Below are positions 18,387 to 26,061 of a stretch of 64,000 nt of DNA, one piece after another (position 1 is the first letter of the stretch; the number at the start of each line of letters is the position of its first letter). The notes under the pieces are model-generated. The model was not told where the DNA came from. It ran no database searches and saw only the letters and a program-made list of their open reading frames with translations. Both the position numbers and the translations under genes were made by a program. The DNA is taken from positions 1 through 64,000 of the forward strand of contig JAFZLF010000052.1 of NCBI GenBank assembly GCA_017551625.1, read 5' to 3'. Source of the stretch: Clostridiales bacterium. Lineage in GTDB: Bacteria; Bacillota; Clostridia; Saccharofermentanales; Saccharofermentanaceae.

Positions 18387-19544
18387 TCACATGTATGCAA
18401 AGTCGGCCATCTGCGCATCCAGCGCGCCCTCCGGGAAGTTCTCTCTCAGGATCTCCTCATATTCATGGAACTTGACGACTGAGAGCGTATCGATATTATC
18501 GAGGATCGCCCGCGCGTCTGCGCTGATTTCCGGATCCTTGGTCTGCCCGAGGATATACTCGAAAGTCGTCGCCGTATAGATCGGCTCCAGATCCACGATC
18601 TCCGCTTTTACCACGATGATGTTCCCCTGCTCATCCGGGTGCGCATCCACGTAGTCACACAGCGGCTGAAGATCTTCGTCGAGCTCCCGGTAGTCGTCGT
18701 TACAGAAATACTGTCTGGCGATGAGCGAATATCTGCCGTTTCCATCGATGAGACCTCTGTCCTGAAGTGACATGTTATATCCGGAAGAACCATCGGTCTC
18801 GACCAGACCGCTGCGGTAGATATACACGCTGTTTCGCGACCACGAGTCAAAAACCGCTGTCAGATATAGCTCTCCATCGATGTTCTTGATGATCATGTCC
18901 ATCGTAAAATCACCGAGTCCCATGATCTCGAAGACCAGCTCCGGATCGCCGTCGAGCCCGCAATCGATAAAAGCATAGCCGCCCACGGGATTGATATCGT
19001 CGCGCATGGTTTCCAGATGCATGGTCACGAAGTGGATCAGTTCATCGATGGAGATTTTCTCAGTCGGAACCTCCGCATTCGGGATCGCGAGCATGTATGA
19101 GTAGTCTTTATATTCGCCGAAAAAACCCGCATCGATCTTCTCGTTTCCGAGGAGGAACTGTTCGTAGAGATCGCGGGAGATCTTGCCCTGCGAGGAATCC
19201 CGGCAAGGCGCGCCGGGAAGGTCCGGATCATCTTTCCCCGGATCGATGCCGTTATTGCCGGAAGATCCGGAAGTGGTGTCCGTATCGGATGTATCTGTGG
19301 GCGCGAGATCCGTATTGCTTGAAGAATCAGAAGTAGTGGAAGGATCCGAAGTCTCATCCGTTTCCTCGCCGGAAGTGGTCTCATCCGGATCTTCCGTCGG
19401 CGGTTCCACTTCCGTCTCTTCCGTAGTGGTCTTCTTCGGTTTCTTCGTGGGGTTCTTCGTCGTTTCCTTGCTCGTACATCCTGACGCTCCGGCTAAGATA
19501 AAGAGCGCCAGCGCCGCCGCTATCACACGGATCTTCTTACTCAT
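18387..19544 (-). CDS. Lipoprotein, unknown function
   Basis: A 385-aa protein. The lipobox LAGASGC is near residue 23, followed by a Lys/Thr then Glu/Thr/Asp/Ser-rich linker to ~115. The folded domain (~130-385) is acidic, with an EYKDYSYMLAIPNAE segment and an apparent beta-rich second half. No catalytic motif is recognised. It lies just upstream of the SNF2 gene on the same strand (21 bp from its start), so the two may be cotranscribed. Secreted and membrane-tethered by the lipid anchor. Confidence 0.8.
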   Translation of the reverse strand: MSKKIRVIAAALALFILAGASGCTSKETTKNPTKKPKKTTTEETEVEPPTEDPDETTSGEETDETSDPSTTSDSSSNTDLAPTDTSDTDTTSGSSGNNGIDPGKDDPDLPGAPCRDSSQGKISRDLYEQFLLGNEKIDAGFFGEYKDYSYMLAIPNAEVPTEKISIDELIHFVTMHLETMRDDINPVGGYAFIDCGLDGDPELVFEIMGLGDFTMDMIIKNIDGELYLTAVFDSWSRNSVYIYRSGLVETDGSSGYNMSLQDRGLIDGNGRYSLIARQYFCNDDYRELDEDLQPLCDYVDAHPDEQGNIIVVKAEIVDLEPIYTATTFEYILGQTKDPEISADARAILDNIDTLSVVKFHEYEEILRENFPEGALDAQMADFAYM

Positions 19545-19590
19545 CGGTCAAATCCCAACTTTCCTTGATTTCTTACAGCAAGTATATCAC

Positions 19591-19685
19591 AAAAGCACTT
19601 GACCGCGGGACCTTGGCGCGCGCCGGCCGGGGCATCTCTCACCAGACCGATGAAAGCCCGAAAAGCCGTCCTTCACAGTGCTTTT
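19591..19685. repeat. Inverted pair of the dispersed 9-mer
   Basis: AAAAGCACT at 19591-19599 and AGTGCTTTT at 19677-19685 lie in opposite orientation about 80 bp apart, in the gap between two minus-strand lipoprotein/membrane genes. The gap itself (19545-19702) contains no gene. Confidence 0.7.
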
Positions 19686-19702
19686 CCCGTATTATCAGCT
19701 TG

Positions 19703-20326
19703 TCAGTTCCAGTACAGTTCTCTCGAACCCATCTCGAGGATGAAGGAATACACGGCGTTCTGCGTCTCAGAAAGACTGTTGCGGAGATTGATCGGAAGAA
19801 GGAGGCTCTCTTTGGCGATATTCTTCTGCTCCCCTCTTTTTGTAGAAGAATGATACACGAGATAGCTCATGGTATCTTCACTCGGGCTATTGTCGATGAC
19901 CCCTGCTTCCTTCAAAACGCCGTACTTATAATTGCCGAGATAAATGAAGTAGACATTTTTCTGTTCGAGCAGTTTCTTGACCACCGTAAATTCATCGTCC
20001 TCCATGAATGTTCCGTTTCCCAGATCACAGATGACGATCATTCTTCCGGCGCTGCCCATCTTAGCCGATTCGGCCTCTACCATGTTGTCGATTCTTCTGG
20101 CCTTGAGGTTCTCCGGCGCGACCGTGGACGGATCCACGCGATAGAACATCACATCGAGTTTCTTCGCATTAAAGTCCTCAACATATTTCGCGACATACTC
20201 TTCTGCTTTTTCCTGATCCTTCTCCGGGTCCACACTGGGATCGAAGACACGCACAAATACAGTGATCGTCGCCGCAACGAAGATCAGAATAATCAGCACC
20301 ATGACGAACCATCTTCTCGTTCCCAT
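19703..20326 (-). CDS. Single-pass membrane protein, unknown
   Basis: A 207-aa protein. The start MGTRRWFV is chosen for GGAGGA 8 nt upstream; the frame stays open 39 codons further without a good site. One N-terminal membrane helix (~5-27) is followed by an acidic extracytoplasmic domain. Within it, MIVICDLGNGTFMEDDEF and VYFIYLGNYKYGVL look like beta-strands of an alpha/beta fold. The ending NLRNSLSETQNAVYSFI is helical. No recognised family. Confidence 0.65.
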   Translation of the reverse strand: MGTRRWFVMVLIILIFVAATITVFVRVFDPSVDPEKDQEKAEEYVAKYVEDFNAKKLDVMFYRVDPSTVAPENLKARRIDNMVEAESAKMGSAGRMIVICDLGNGTFMEDDEFTVVKKLLEQKNVYFIYLGNYKYGVLKEAGVIDNSPSEDTMSYLVYHSSTKRGEQKNIAKESLLLPINLRNSLSETQNAVYSFILEMGSRELYWN

Positions 20327-20555
20327 ATCGTATGTCCTCCCAAACGCTGCCGTCGCCCTGTTTACGGGCATTTTCGGGCCCGAGGCTTCTACGGCAATAG
20401 CAAATCTATTGTAATTATATGTCAGATTACCCTTTCCTTCCACGCCACAAACACCGAAATAAACCTGACATTTTCGTGTTTCTCTTACGCGCTTAAAACT
20501 TTCTTATCCTTTTCCGTAGAACATCTTTATATTTCATTAGCGTTTCCTAAATGGT

Positions 20556-20615
20556 ACCGATGTAAGATGGAATCATCAAGGGTGAAACACCGATGTGAGA
20601 CAGAACCATCAAGGG
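20556..20615. repeat. 33-bp-period direct repeat (2 copies)
   Basis: A 27-nt segment beginning ACCGATGT and ending ATCAAGGG occurs at 20556 and again at 20589 with four changes. It lies immediately upstream of the 230-aa membrane protein gene, in its 5' region. Confidence 0.75.
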
Positions 20616-20638
20616 CGGGAAGTAAAGGAGAAAGATAA

Positions 20639-21331
20639 ATGGCAGACGAGAATAACAGAATGGAAGGAAAGGATGCAGAGAACATGACAGAAATGACAAC
20701 AGCAGAAATCAGCGATATCGAAGCAACATGTGAAGAGATCGTAGTCGAGGGCGAAGACACCGGTATCTGTGCAGACGGATACGGCATGGTCGAGATCACG
20801 ACGAAGAAACTCAGCAGAGAGAAGTTTCGGGCGAAGTTTGCTTTTCACGCGGACTTCCAGCTTCTACAGGATATACTGGCCGGCGGCGGCAGAGTCTTCG
20901 GCCTTCGCAAGACCGGCTTCTTTAAAGACGGTCCCATCGAGGTCGTCTTCACCCTCCGCATCTCCGAGAACAGCTACAACTGCGACAGGATCCTCTTCTC
21001 CGACGGCATCTCGGAGGCCTCACGCAACAATATCCGTAAGCACGTGCGCCTCGAGGTCGCGCGGCTCGCCCTGTCCGCCAACTGCCACGACAACACTTTC
21101 CTCGGCGAGCCACTCCCCGAACTCGTACGCGAGGTCGGTTCCCCGAACTGGATCATGGGCGTCGCTTTTGCCTTCCTTTACGGCATCTGCCTGAGATCGG
21201 CATTTGGCGGCTACGTCACGAGCATGTGTGTCGGCATTTCGATGGGCATCGCGATGAGCCTGTGCTTCCGCTCCGTCAAATATCACTTCAAGAACTCCGC
21301 CGAGCAACCGGATGCGAAGACCATGAACTGA
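20639..21331 (+). CDS. Membrane protein with C-terminal helix pair, unknown
   Basis: A 230-aa protein with AAAGGAG 9 nt before the ATG. An acidic, low-complexity N-terminus (~1-55) leads to a soluble alpha/beta domain (~56-165: REKFRAKFAFHADFQLL, DGPIEVVFTLRIS). Two C-terminal membrane helices (~175-215) come last. A tail-anchored cytoplasmic domain is likely. Divergent from the preceding single-pass membrane protein. No family recognised. Confidence 0.7.
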   Translation: MADENNRMEGKDAENMTEMTTAEISDIEATCEEIVVEGEDTGICADGYGMVEITTKKLSREKFRAKFAFHADFQLLQDILAGGGRVFGLRKTGFFKDGPIEVVFTLRISENSYNCDRILFSDGISEASRNNIRKHVRLEVARLALSANCHDNTFLGEPLPELVREVGSPNWIMGVAFAFLYGICLRSAFGGYVTSMCVGISMGIAMSLCFRSVKYHFKNSAEQPDAKTMN

Positions 21332-21369
21332 CCTTTCCGCTCAGATCATTCTCATTATGTCAGATCATT

Positions 21370-22053
21370 TCATCTTGGAATATTCACCGTGCACCGGCAG
21401 AACGGGAAACCCAGGCACCCCCAGAAACCGCCCATCGGCCCCTGCCGCACGACCATCGGACTTCCGCACTGTGGGCAGATCCGCATGCATCCCTCGCGCA
21501 CACGGTTCTCCAGTTCCCCGCGCAGCTTCTCGTACACCTTCTGCGTCATGTGGCAGTCCGCCAGCGCGCGGTGCGCGCCCACCGTGCTGATGCCGTAGTT
21601 CTGTGCCAGGCTCCCGAGCCCGTAGCCCTTGCGCCCCGGCAGACAGATCTTCGCCATCTGAAGCGTGTCGACATAATCATTGCCGATCGTCCGCCCCCAG
21701 TAGTTCTGCGCATCGCGATACAGGAACGGCAGATCGAAGCGGTGGATGTTATGCCCCACCAGCACCAATTCTCCGGCAAAAGCACTGAAGTCCTGTAGTA
21801 CCTGCCGGAATTCCGGCGCTTCCCGGACCATATCGTCCGTGATCCCGTTCACATCGGTCGCGACCTCCGGGATATGCCTTCCGGGATTCACAAGAGAAGA
21901 GAACTCCTCCACCACTTCGTGATTTCGGACCTTCACGCCCGAGATCTCGACCACCTGGTCGTAATTGCTCGAAAGCCCCGTCGTCTCGAGGTCGAACACC
22001 ACATAATCCTCTACAAAAGTTTTCCTGTTTCTACCCGGCTGATCTGCTAACAT
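21370..22053 (-). CDS. DEDD 3'-5' exonuclease with C-terminal zinc finger
   Basis: A 227-aa protein. The exonuclease motifs are complete: I (VFDLETTG, ~24-31), II (HNIHRFDLPFL), and III (AHRALADCHMT, with the His-x4-Asp of the DEDDh type). This matches the PolC/DnaQ-type exonuclease domain. The C-terminal ~35 residues hold CPQCG...CxxxxFC, a topoisomerase-type zinc finger. It could act in DNA repair or RNA turnover. The start MLADQPG has only a weak ribosome binding site; 13-bp tandem repeats lie just upstream. Confidence 0.88.
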   Translation of the reverse strand: MLADQPGRNRKTFVEDYVVFDLETTGLSSNYDQVVEISGVKVRNHEVVEEFSSLVNPGRHIPEVATDVNGITDDMVREAPEFRQVLQDFSAFAGELVLVGHNIHRFDLPFLYRDAQNYWGRTIGNDYVDTLQMAKICLPGRKGYGLGSLAQNYGISTVGAHRALADCHMTQKVYEKLRGELENRVREGCMRICPQCGSPMVVRQGPMGGFWGCLGFPFCRCTVNIPR

Positions 22054-22074
22054 ATGTCATCTACTTTCTATATC

Positions 22075-22152
22075 TGCGTGCTACAATTGCGTACTACAAT
22101 TGCGTGCTACAATTGCGTGCTACAATTGCGTACTAAAACTGTGTACTAAAAC
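22075..22152. repeat. 13-bp tandem repeat (6 units)
   Basis: Six head-to-tail copies of TGCGTGCTACAAT and variants; the last two end in AAAAC. They lie 20 bp upstream of the exonuclease start codon, in the 220-bp gap between it and the truncated LuxR regulator. Confidence 0.9.
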
Positions 22153-22197
22153 TGAACTCGGATTCCGGAACTCAGCTTCGTTTCTTCAACATTATAT

Positions 22198-22293
22198 CAT
22201 GGAGAATCATTCATCGATCACATAAGCGTCACTCACCGATAACGTGGACATCACGGTCCGGCCGCAGTGGAGAATCACTCATCGATCACGAGT
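22198..22293. repeat. Short duplication of a regulator 3' end
   Basis: TGGAGAATCAnTCATCGATC occurs at ~22198 and ~22268. The second copy contains the last codons (VIDE) and stop of the LuxR regulator. The first is a stray copy about 70 bp downstream, indicating local duplication. Confidence 0.6.
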
Positions 22294-22742
22294 CCGGACG
22301 AACGCACATTTACCGCCAGCTCCACGCGATTCTTAAAACCGGTTTTCTGCATGAGACTGTTGACATGTGAGCGCACCGTCCAGCGGCTCATGTTAAGAGC
22401 ATCCGCAATCTCCTGGTCGGTATATCCGTACACGACCTTGCGAAGCACATCAAGTTCGCGAGCCGTAAAGTCCGTACTCGAAGCATTTCCGATCGTAAGC
22501 ACAGGCGTCGATTCCGGGATGATTTTCTCGCCGCTGAGGACACGCTCGATGCCATTTAAGCCGGCGGTCATCACGATATCCATAACGATCAGGTCGATCT
22601 TCCTGCTGTCGGCGAAACTGATCGCGAGCTCCGCATTTCCGATCGCATCCACGACATGATAATCCGGGTTCTCCGAAAGACTGCTCTGAAGCGCGATCCG
22701 CTGCATCTTCTGATCATCCACGATGAGAATATTGTATGCCAT
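22275..22742 (-). CDS. LuxR-type regulator with internally deleted receiver
   Basis: A 155-aa protein with GGAGGAAAG before the ATG. The receiver starts normally (D9-D10, phosphoacceptor D55 in LIVMDIVM). After NGIE it jumps to VLSGEKIIPESTP, which in the full-length paralogue at 8401-9060 lies after the receiver. About 52 residues, including the conserved Thr/Ser, Lys and the output-face helices 4 and 5, are missing in frame. The HTH (TARELDVL to VRSHVNSLMQKTGF) is intact. It may bind DNA constitutively or be decaying. The adjacent kinase is also truncated. Confidence 0.85.
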   Translation of the reverse strand: MAYNILIVDDQKMQRIALQSSLSENPDYHVVDAIGNAELAISFADSRKIDLIVMDIVMTAGLNGIERVLSGEKIIPESTPVLTIGNASSTDFTARELDVLRKVVYGYTDQEIADALNMSRWTVRSHVNSLMQKTGFKNRVELAVNVRSSGLVIDE

Positions 22743-22849
22743 TTCTACTTTCCTCCGGTTCGGTTTCTCTTCATTTTCTTCATCGGTTTCTTATCCGATT
22801 TTCCACTTCCTATTCTGCTTCCTATCCGTTTCCTATCCACTCTGCCAGA

Positions 22850-23263
22850 TTAACTCTCCGATCTTGTTTCCAGTTCGATCCGAAGCACGAACTTCGGGTG
22901 GCTCGTGATGGACATTTTCCCGCCCATCGCTTCCACTTTTTTACGAAGGTTCAGAAGGCCGCCCTTCTCCTGCACTTCTCCTTCCGGCGCAGTGCCGTCG
23001 TTACTCAGAGAGATCGTGATGCTTTCTTTCTCGCCCGCAGAACTCCGCTCGATCACTACATGCAGTCTCTTACCGCCTGCATGCTTGACCATATTACTGA
23101 GGCTCACGGTCATCGCCTGGATGAGGATATTCCGGACATCGTACTCCTCCGGAAGTGCGGCGTCCACGGTAATCTCCAGGCCCAGCGTCTCCGCGCCCCG
23201 GAAGATATCCTCGTACGCTTCTTTTGCGGATGAATGATCGTTCACTTCAACGTAAGAGATCAT
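22850..23263 (-). pseudogene. Truncated sensor histidine kinase (ATPase domain only)
   Basis: 137 residues that match only the end of the full kinase at 9482-10873: a linker, the N-box-like IQAMTVSLSNMVKHAGGK, and a G-box-like GGLLNLRKKVEAMGG. The sensor, membrane and dimerisation parts are absent. The open frame begins about 30 bp from the repeat array C. GGGAGAAG precedes the ATG, so a short product could be made, but it has no phosphoacceptor histidine. Together with the deleted regulator downstream it looks like a decayed two-component pair. Confidence 0.75.
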
Positions 23264-23293
23264 CTTCTCCCACTCTGACTCAGTTCTCTTCTC

Positions 23294-23392
23294 AGTCTCT
23301 TTTGGGTCTCCTTTTGCCTCGAAAAGAGACCACTTGGAGACTCAGTCTCTTTTGGGTCTCCTTTTGCATTAAAAAGAGACCAAAAGGAGACT
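23294..23392. repeat. 50-bp palindromic tandem array C (2 units)
   Basis: Two 50-bp units of the same family as arrays A, B and D, with inner pair GGTCTCCTTTT / AAAAGAGACC. It lies between the end of the SPFH/zinc-ribbon gene (beyond its terminator) and the truncated kinase. Confidence 0.95.
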
Positions 23393-23405
23393 GGCACCCA
23401 AAAAG

Positions 23406-23443
23406 AGAACCGCCCCAGAAGTTTTCTCACTTCCGGGACGGCT
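23406..23443 (-). terminator. Rho-independent terminator of the SPFH/zinc-ribbon operon
   Basis: On the minus strand a 12-bp stem, CCGTCCCGGAAG with CTTCTGGGGCGG, has an 8-nt loop and is followed by TTCTCTTTTT. Two of its pairs are G-U only when read as minus-strand RNA and would be mismatches on the plus strand, which supports that direction. Confidence 0.85.
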
Positions 23444-23520
23444 TTCATTGTTTTTTCTTAGCATCACGAAATGTTTTTCTTCGCGAAATGCACTGTAGCC
23501 TAGGCTACCTGCCTCTACTC

Positions 23521-25086
23521 TCAGTTTTTCGGCGCCACACACGGACTGCCGCAATCCGGGCAGAATCTCGACACGATTCCGTTCTTGCCGCAGTTCGGGC
23601 AATTCCAGGATGCCACAACCGGAGAGGTATGCTCAACAGCATCCGGAGCTGCAACAGGAGCCGAAGCATCAGGTGCAGCATCAAGAGGTGCTACAGGCGC
23701 TGCAACAGGAGCAGAGACTGCACCCGCAACTACACCGGCTGTCGCGCCGGCAACGGCACCGGCCGTAGCCGCATCAACAGGCGCCCCTGCAACCGGAGCT
23801 GCCCACGCAACAGGAGCCGCAGGTGTTGCAACAGGAGCACCCGGAACCGCTGCACCCGAAGCCGAAGCATCTGGCGCCCCTGGAACACCAGCGCCAGGCG
23901 CCCCCGCCGGCGCCCCGGCATTCCCCGAGACCACGCCGCCAAAACCCTGACCCAGCTGCGCCGAAGTACCCATGATCGGATTCAGCGCATCCTTCGTCAT
24001 ATTGATCACGCCGCCCATCGCGCCGAGCGCCACACCAAGACCTGCGACCTCGCCGATCCCGCCGGCCGCTCCGCCCGCACCGGAACCACCACCGGTGATA
24101 CCGTTCTGCATCGCTTCCATGCCGACCTTTCTCGCCGTCTCGTCCTGATAGGAATAGCCCTTCATTCTCATCTCCTGCGCCTCAGCCTCAGCCTGCATAC
24201 GGTAAGCATCCGCTTCCGCCTGCGCCTTGATACGAAGAGCCTCGGCATCTCCCTGCGCGCTGACCATCTTCAGCTGTGCCGCCGTCTGCGCCTCGACCAT
24301 CTTTCTGCCCTGCGCCGCCTCGGCCTCTGCGCGCTTCACTTCCTCCTCACGGACCTTCAGAGTACGATCCGCGAACTGCTGTTTCAGTTTCTGGTAATTT
24401 GGATCATCATCCGGCGTCATCACAGTCGTGATATAGAACTCCGGCATAAAGAGGCCGTACTCAACGAGCGACTCATTGATGACCGCCTGCATCTGCGCAG
24501 AGAGGACATCGAGATAGGCATCGACCTCGAGGATATTGATATTCTGTTCCTTGATCACGCGAGCCAGATTCGTCTTCACGCGGTTGATGATGAGCGCTCT
24601 AAACTTACTTGTGCCGTATTCGAGTCCTTCGCTCGGATCCGCGATCTCGCTTCTGAGCAGACCGTCCGTCGTACCGACGATCTTCACGACGAGCTTTCTG
24701 GAATCGACGACCTTCAGGTTAAAGGTACCGCTCGCGCCCACCTCGATATGCAGCCCCGAAGCCGGGTCAAAGAGACGTACCTTGCTGTCCGTGCCCCAGC
24801 GGATGCCCATCTGGGTGGTCATGTTAATGAAGTAGACCTCCGCGTGGAAGACATTCTCCCCGCCGGTGCCGAGCTTCATCAGATCACGCAGCAGCGGGAT
24901 GTTATACGTCGTTAAGGTATGACGGCCCGCCTGGAAAAGGTCAAGTGCTTTTCCATCGCGGAAAAAGAGCGCCTCCTGCGACTCATGAACGATCAGCTGA
25001 GATCCGATCGTAATATCCTCTTTCGGATGCTTGTACGCGAAAACCTCATTACTGCCTTCGTACTTGATTACACTAATAACTTCCAT
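23521..25086 (-). CDS. SPFH-domain protein with C-terminal zinc ribbon (YdjI/virion-core type)
   Basis: A 521-aa protein, MEVISVIKYEG. The N-terminal ~230 residues match the cytoplasmic SPFH proteins of the YdjI/virion-core type (GSQLIVHESQEALFFRDGKALDLFQAGRHTL, then ENVFHAEVYFINMT). A long helix of Ala/Glu/Gln-rich heptads (~235-330, EEEVKRAEAEAAQGRKMVE) follows. Next is a Gly/Ala/Pro/Val-rich segment of ~160 residues, and last a zinc ribbon (CPNCG...CPDCGSPC). It is presumably an oligomeric scaffold. It is coupled to the zinc-ribbon gene 3 bp upstream. The same C-terminal layout appears in the 247-1662 protein. Confidence 0.9.
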   Translation of the reverse strand: MEVISVIKYEGSNEVFAYKHPKEDITIGSQLIVHESQEALFFRDGKALDLFQAGRHTLTTYNIPLLRDLMKLGTGGENVFHAEVYFINMTTQMGIRWGTDSKVRLFDPASGLHIEVGASGTFNLKVVDSRKLVVKIVGTTDGLLRSEIADPSEGLEYGTSKFRALIINRVKTNLARVIKEQNINILEVDAYLDVLSAQMQAVINESLVEYGLFMPEFYITTVMTPDDDPNYQKLKQQFADRTLKVREEEVKRAEAEAAQGRKMVEAQTAAQLKMVSAQGDAEALRIKAQAEADAYRMQAEAEAQEMRMKGYSYQDETARKVGMEAMQNGITGGGSGAGGAAGGIGEVAGLGVALGAMGGVINMTKDALNPIMGTSAQLGQGFGGVVSGNAGAPAGAPGAGVPGAPDASASGAAVPGAPVATPAAPVAWAAPVAGAPVDAATAGAVAGATAGVVAGAVSAPVAAPVAPLDAAPDASAPVAAPDAVEHTSPVVASWNCPNCGKNGIVSRFCPDCGSPCVAPKN

Positions 25087-25089
25087 CGA

Positions 25090-25887
25090 TTAACTCCTTT
25101 CCGGCAACACTGCCACTGCGATTATCACTGCTATTGGGATGCCCACGGCCAGAGCCGCCGCAGGACCTGCGTCCATATTGAAACCGTACGCCAGCACCAT
25201 GAATATGATGAGCGGCACCGCGCACAGAAAAGAGAGCACCATGATGACCGTCGCCAGCGTCCCCTCGAGGTACAGGGCATAGGTCGTCGCCGCCCAGAAA
25301 ACCACGAACACCGGGATGCAGATAGCCAGAGACAGCCCCAGTTTCTCCGAAAGAACGATCGCGATGATCGCCGGCAGCACCACACCGATCGCGATGGCCA
25401 GCGGGATATTCTTCTTCCTCGCGGCGATGATCCCCTTCTCGCAGGCAGGGATCATCTCATCGACATCCCGCACGCCCGGGATCTTCTTAAACTCCGCCAT
25501 CGCCTGTCTGAAATTGCCCTTGTCAAAGAAATTCTTGCCTTTCGCATAGGTCGCGACCTGATCACTCTCGATCACGCCCTCCTCGCAGATCTTCAGCAGC
25601 TCTGAGGAGATCGCATCGGGATGCTGCGTACAGTCCACCGCCGCCGTCTTAAAGGCCAGCTTCGCCTGTCCCGCGCGCGCCGCATCCGGTTTCCCGGACA
25701 GCAGTTCCTTCGCCTTGGCGATGACCTCGATCGCATGCGTATGCGCCTGGTAATTCGGAAGCATCTCCTCCATCGACCACTTGTTCCCGCAGTGCGCGCA
25801 CACACAGACACCGGAAAGATAATCATTCCGGATGTCACCGCCGCAGACCTTGCACTTCAACGAAAATGTCTTCGCTTCCTCTGGCAT
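25090..25887 (-). CDS. N-terminal zinc-ribbon protein with repeat-like helices and C-terminal membrane segments
   Basis: A 265-aa protein. Two CxxC pairs (CKVCGGD and CAHCGNKW) form a zinc ribbon in the first 40 residues. A helical TPR-like part (~55-150; YAKGKNFFDKGNFRQAMAEFKKI is a good TPR) is followed by four or so membrane helices (~162-260). It is transcribed into the SPFH gene with a 3-bp gap, so the two products likely work together at the membrane. Related zinc-ribbon/SPFH pairs are common in Bacillota; the biochemical role is unknown. Confidence 0.82.
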   Translation of the reverse strand: MPEEAKTFSLKCKVCGGDIRNDYLSGVCVCAHCGNKWSMEEMLPNYQAHTHAIEVIAKAKELLSGKPDAARAGQAKLAFKTAAVDCTQHPDAISSELLKICEEGVIESDQVATYAKGKNFFDKGNFRQAMAEFKKIPGVRDVDEMIPACEKGIIAARKKNIPLAIAIGVVLPAIIAIVLSEKLGLSLAICIPVFVVFWAATTYALYLEGTLATVIMVLSFLCAVPLIIFMVLAYGFNMDAGPAAALAVGIPIAVIIAVAVLPERS

Positions 25888-26061
25888 TCCTTACTCCTAT
25901 CGAGAAAAACTGTCCTCCGGCGTGAGAGCGCCACCTTCAGGTCCATCCCCTCGGGCCACCCTCGAACACCAAGAAATATATTAGCATAATTTTACTTTTT
26001 CGTCAGTACCGCACTTCCGAAGATATCGCGATTTACGAAGGGCTATTCCCGTCAGGTGACC

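Noticed and set aside
23495..23508. GTAGCCTAGGCTAC palindrome after the SPFH stop codon
   Set aside because: A perfect 14-bp palindrome, but 13 bp from a stop codon and with no partner site or start nearby; left unassigned.
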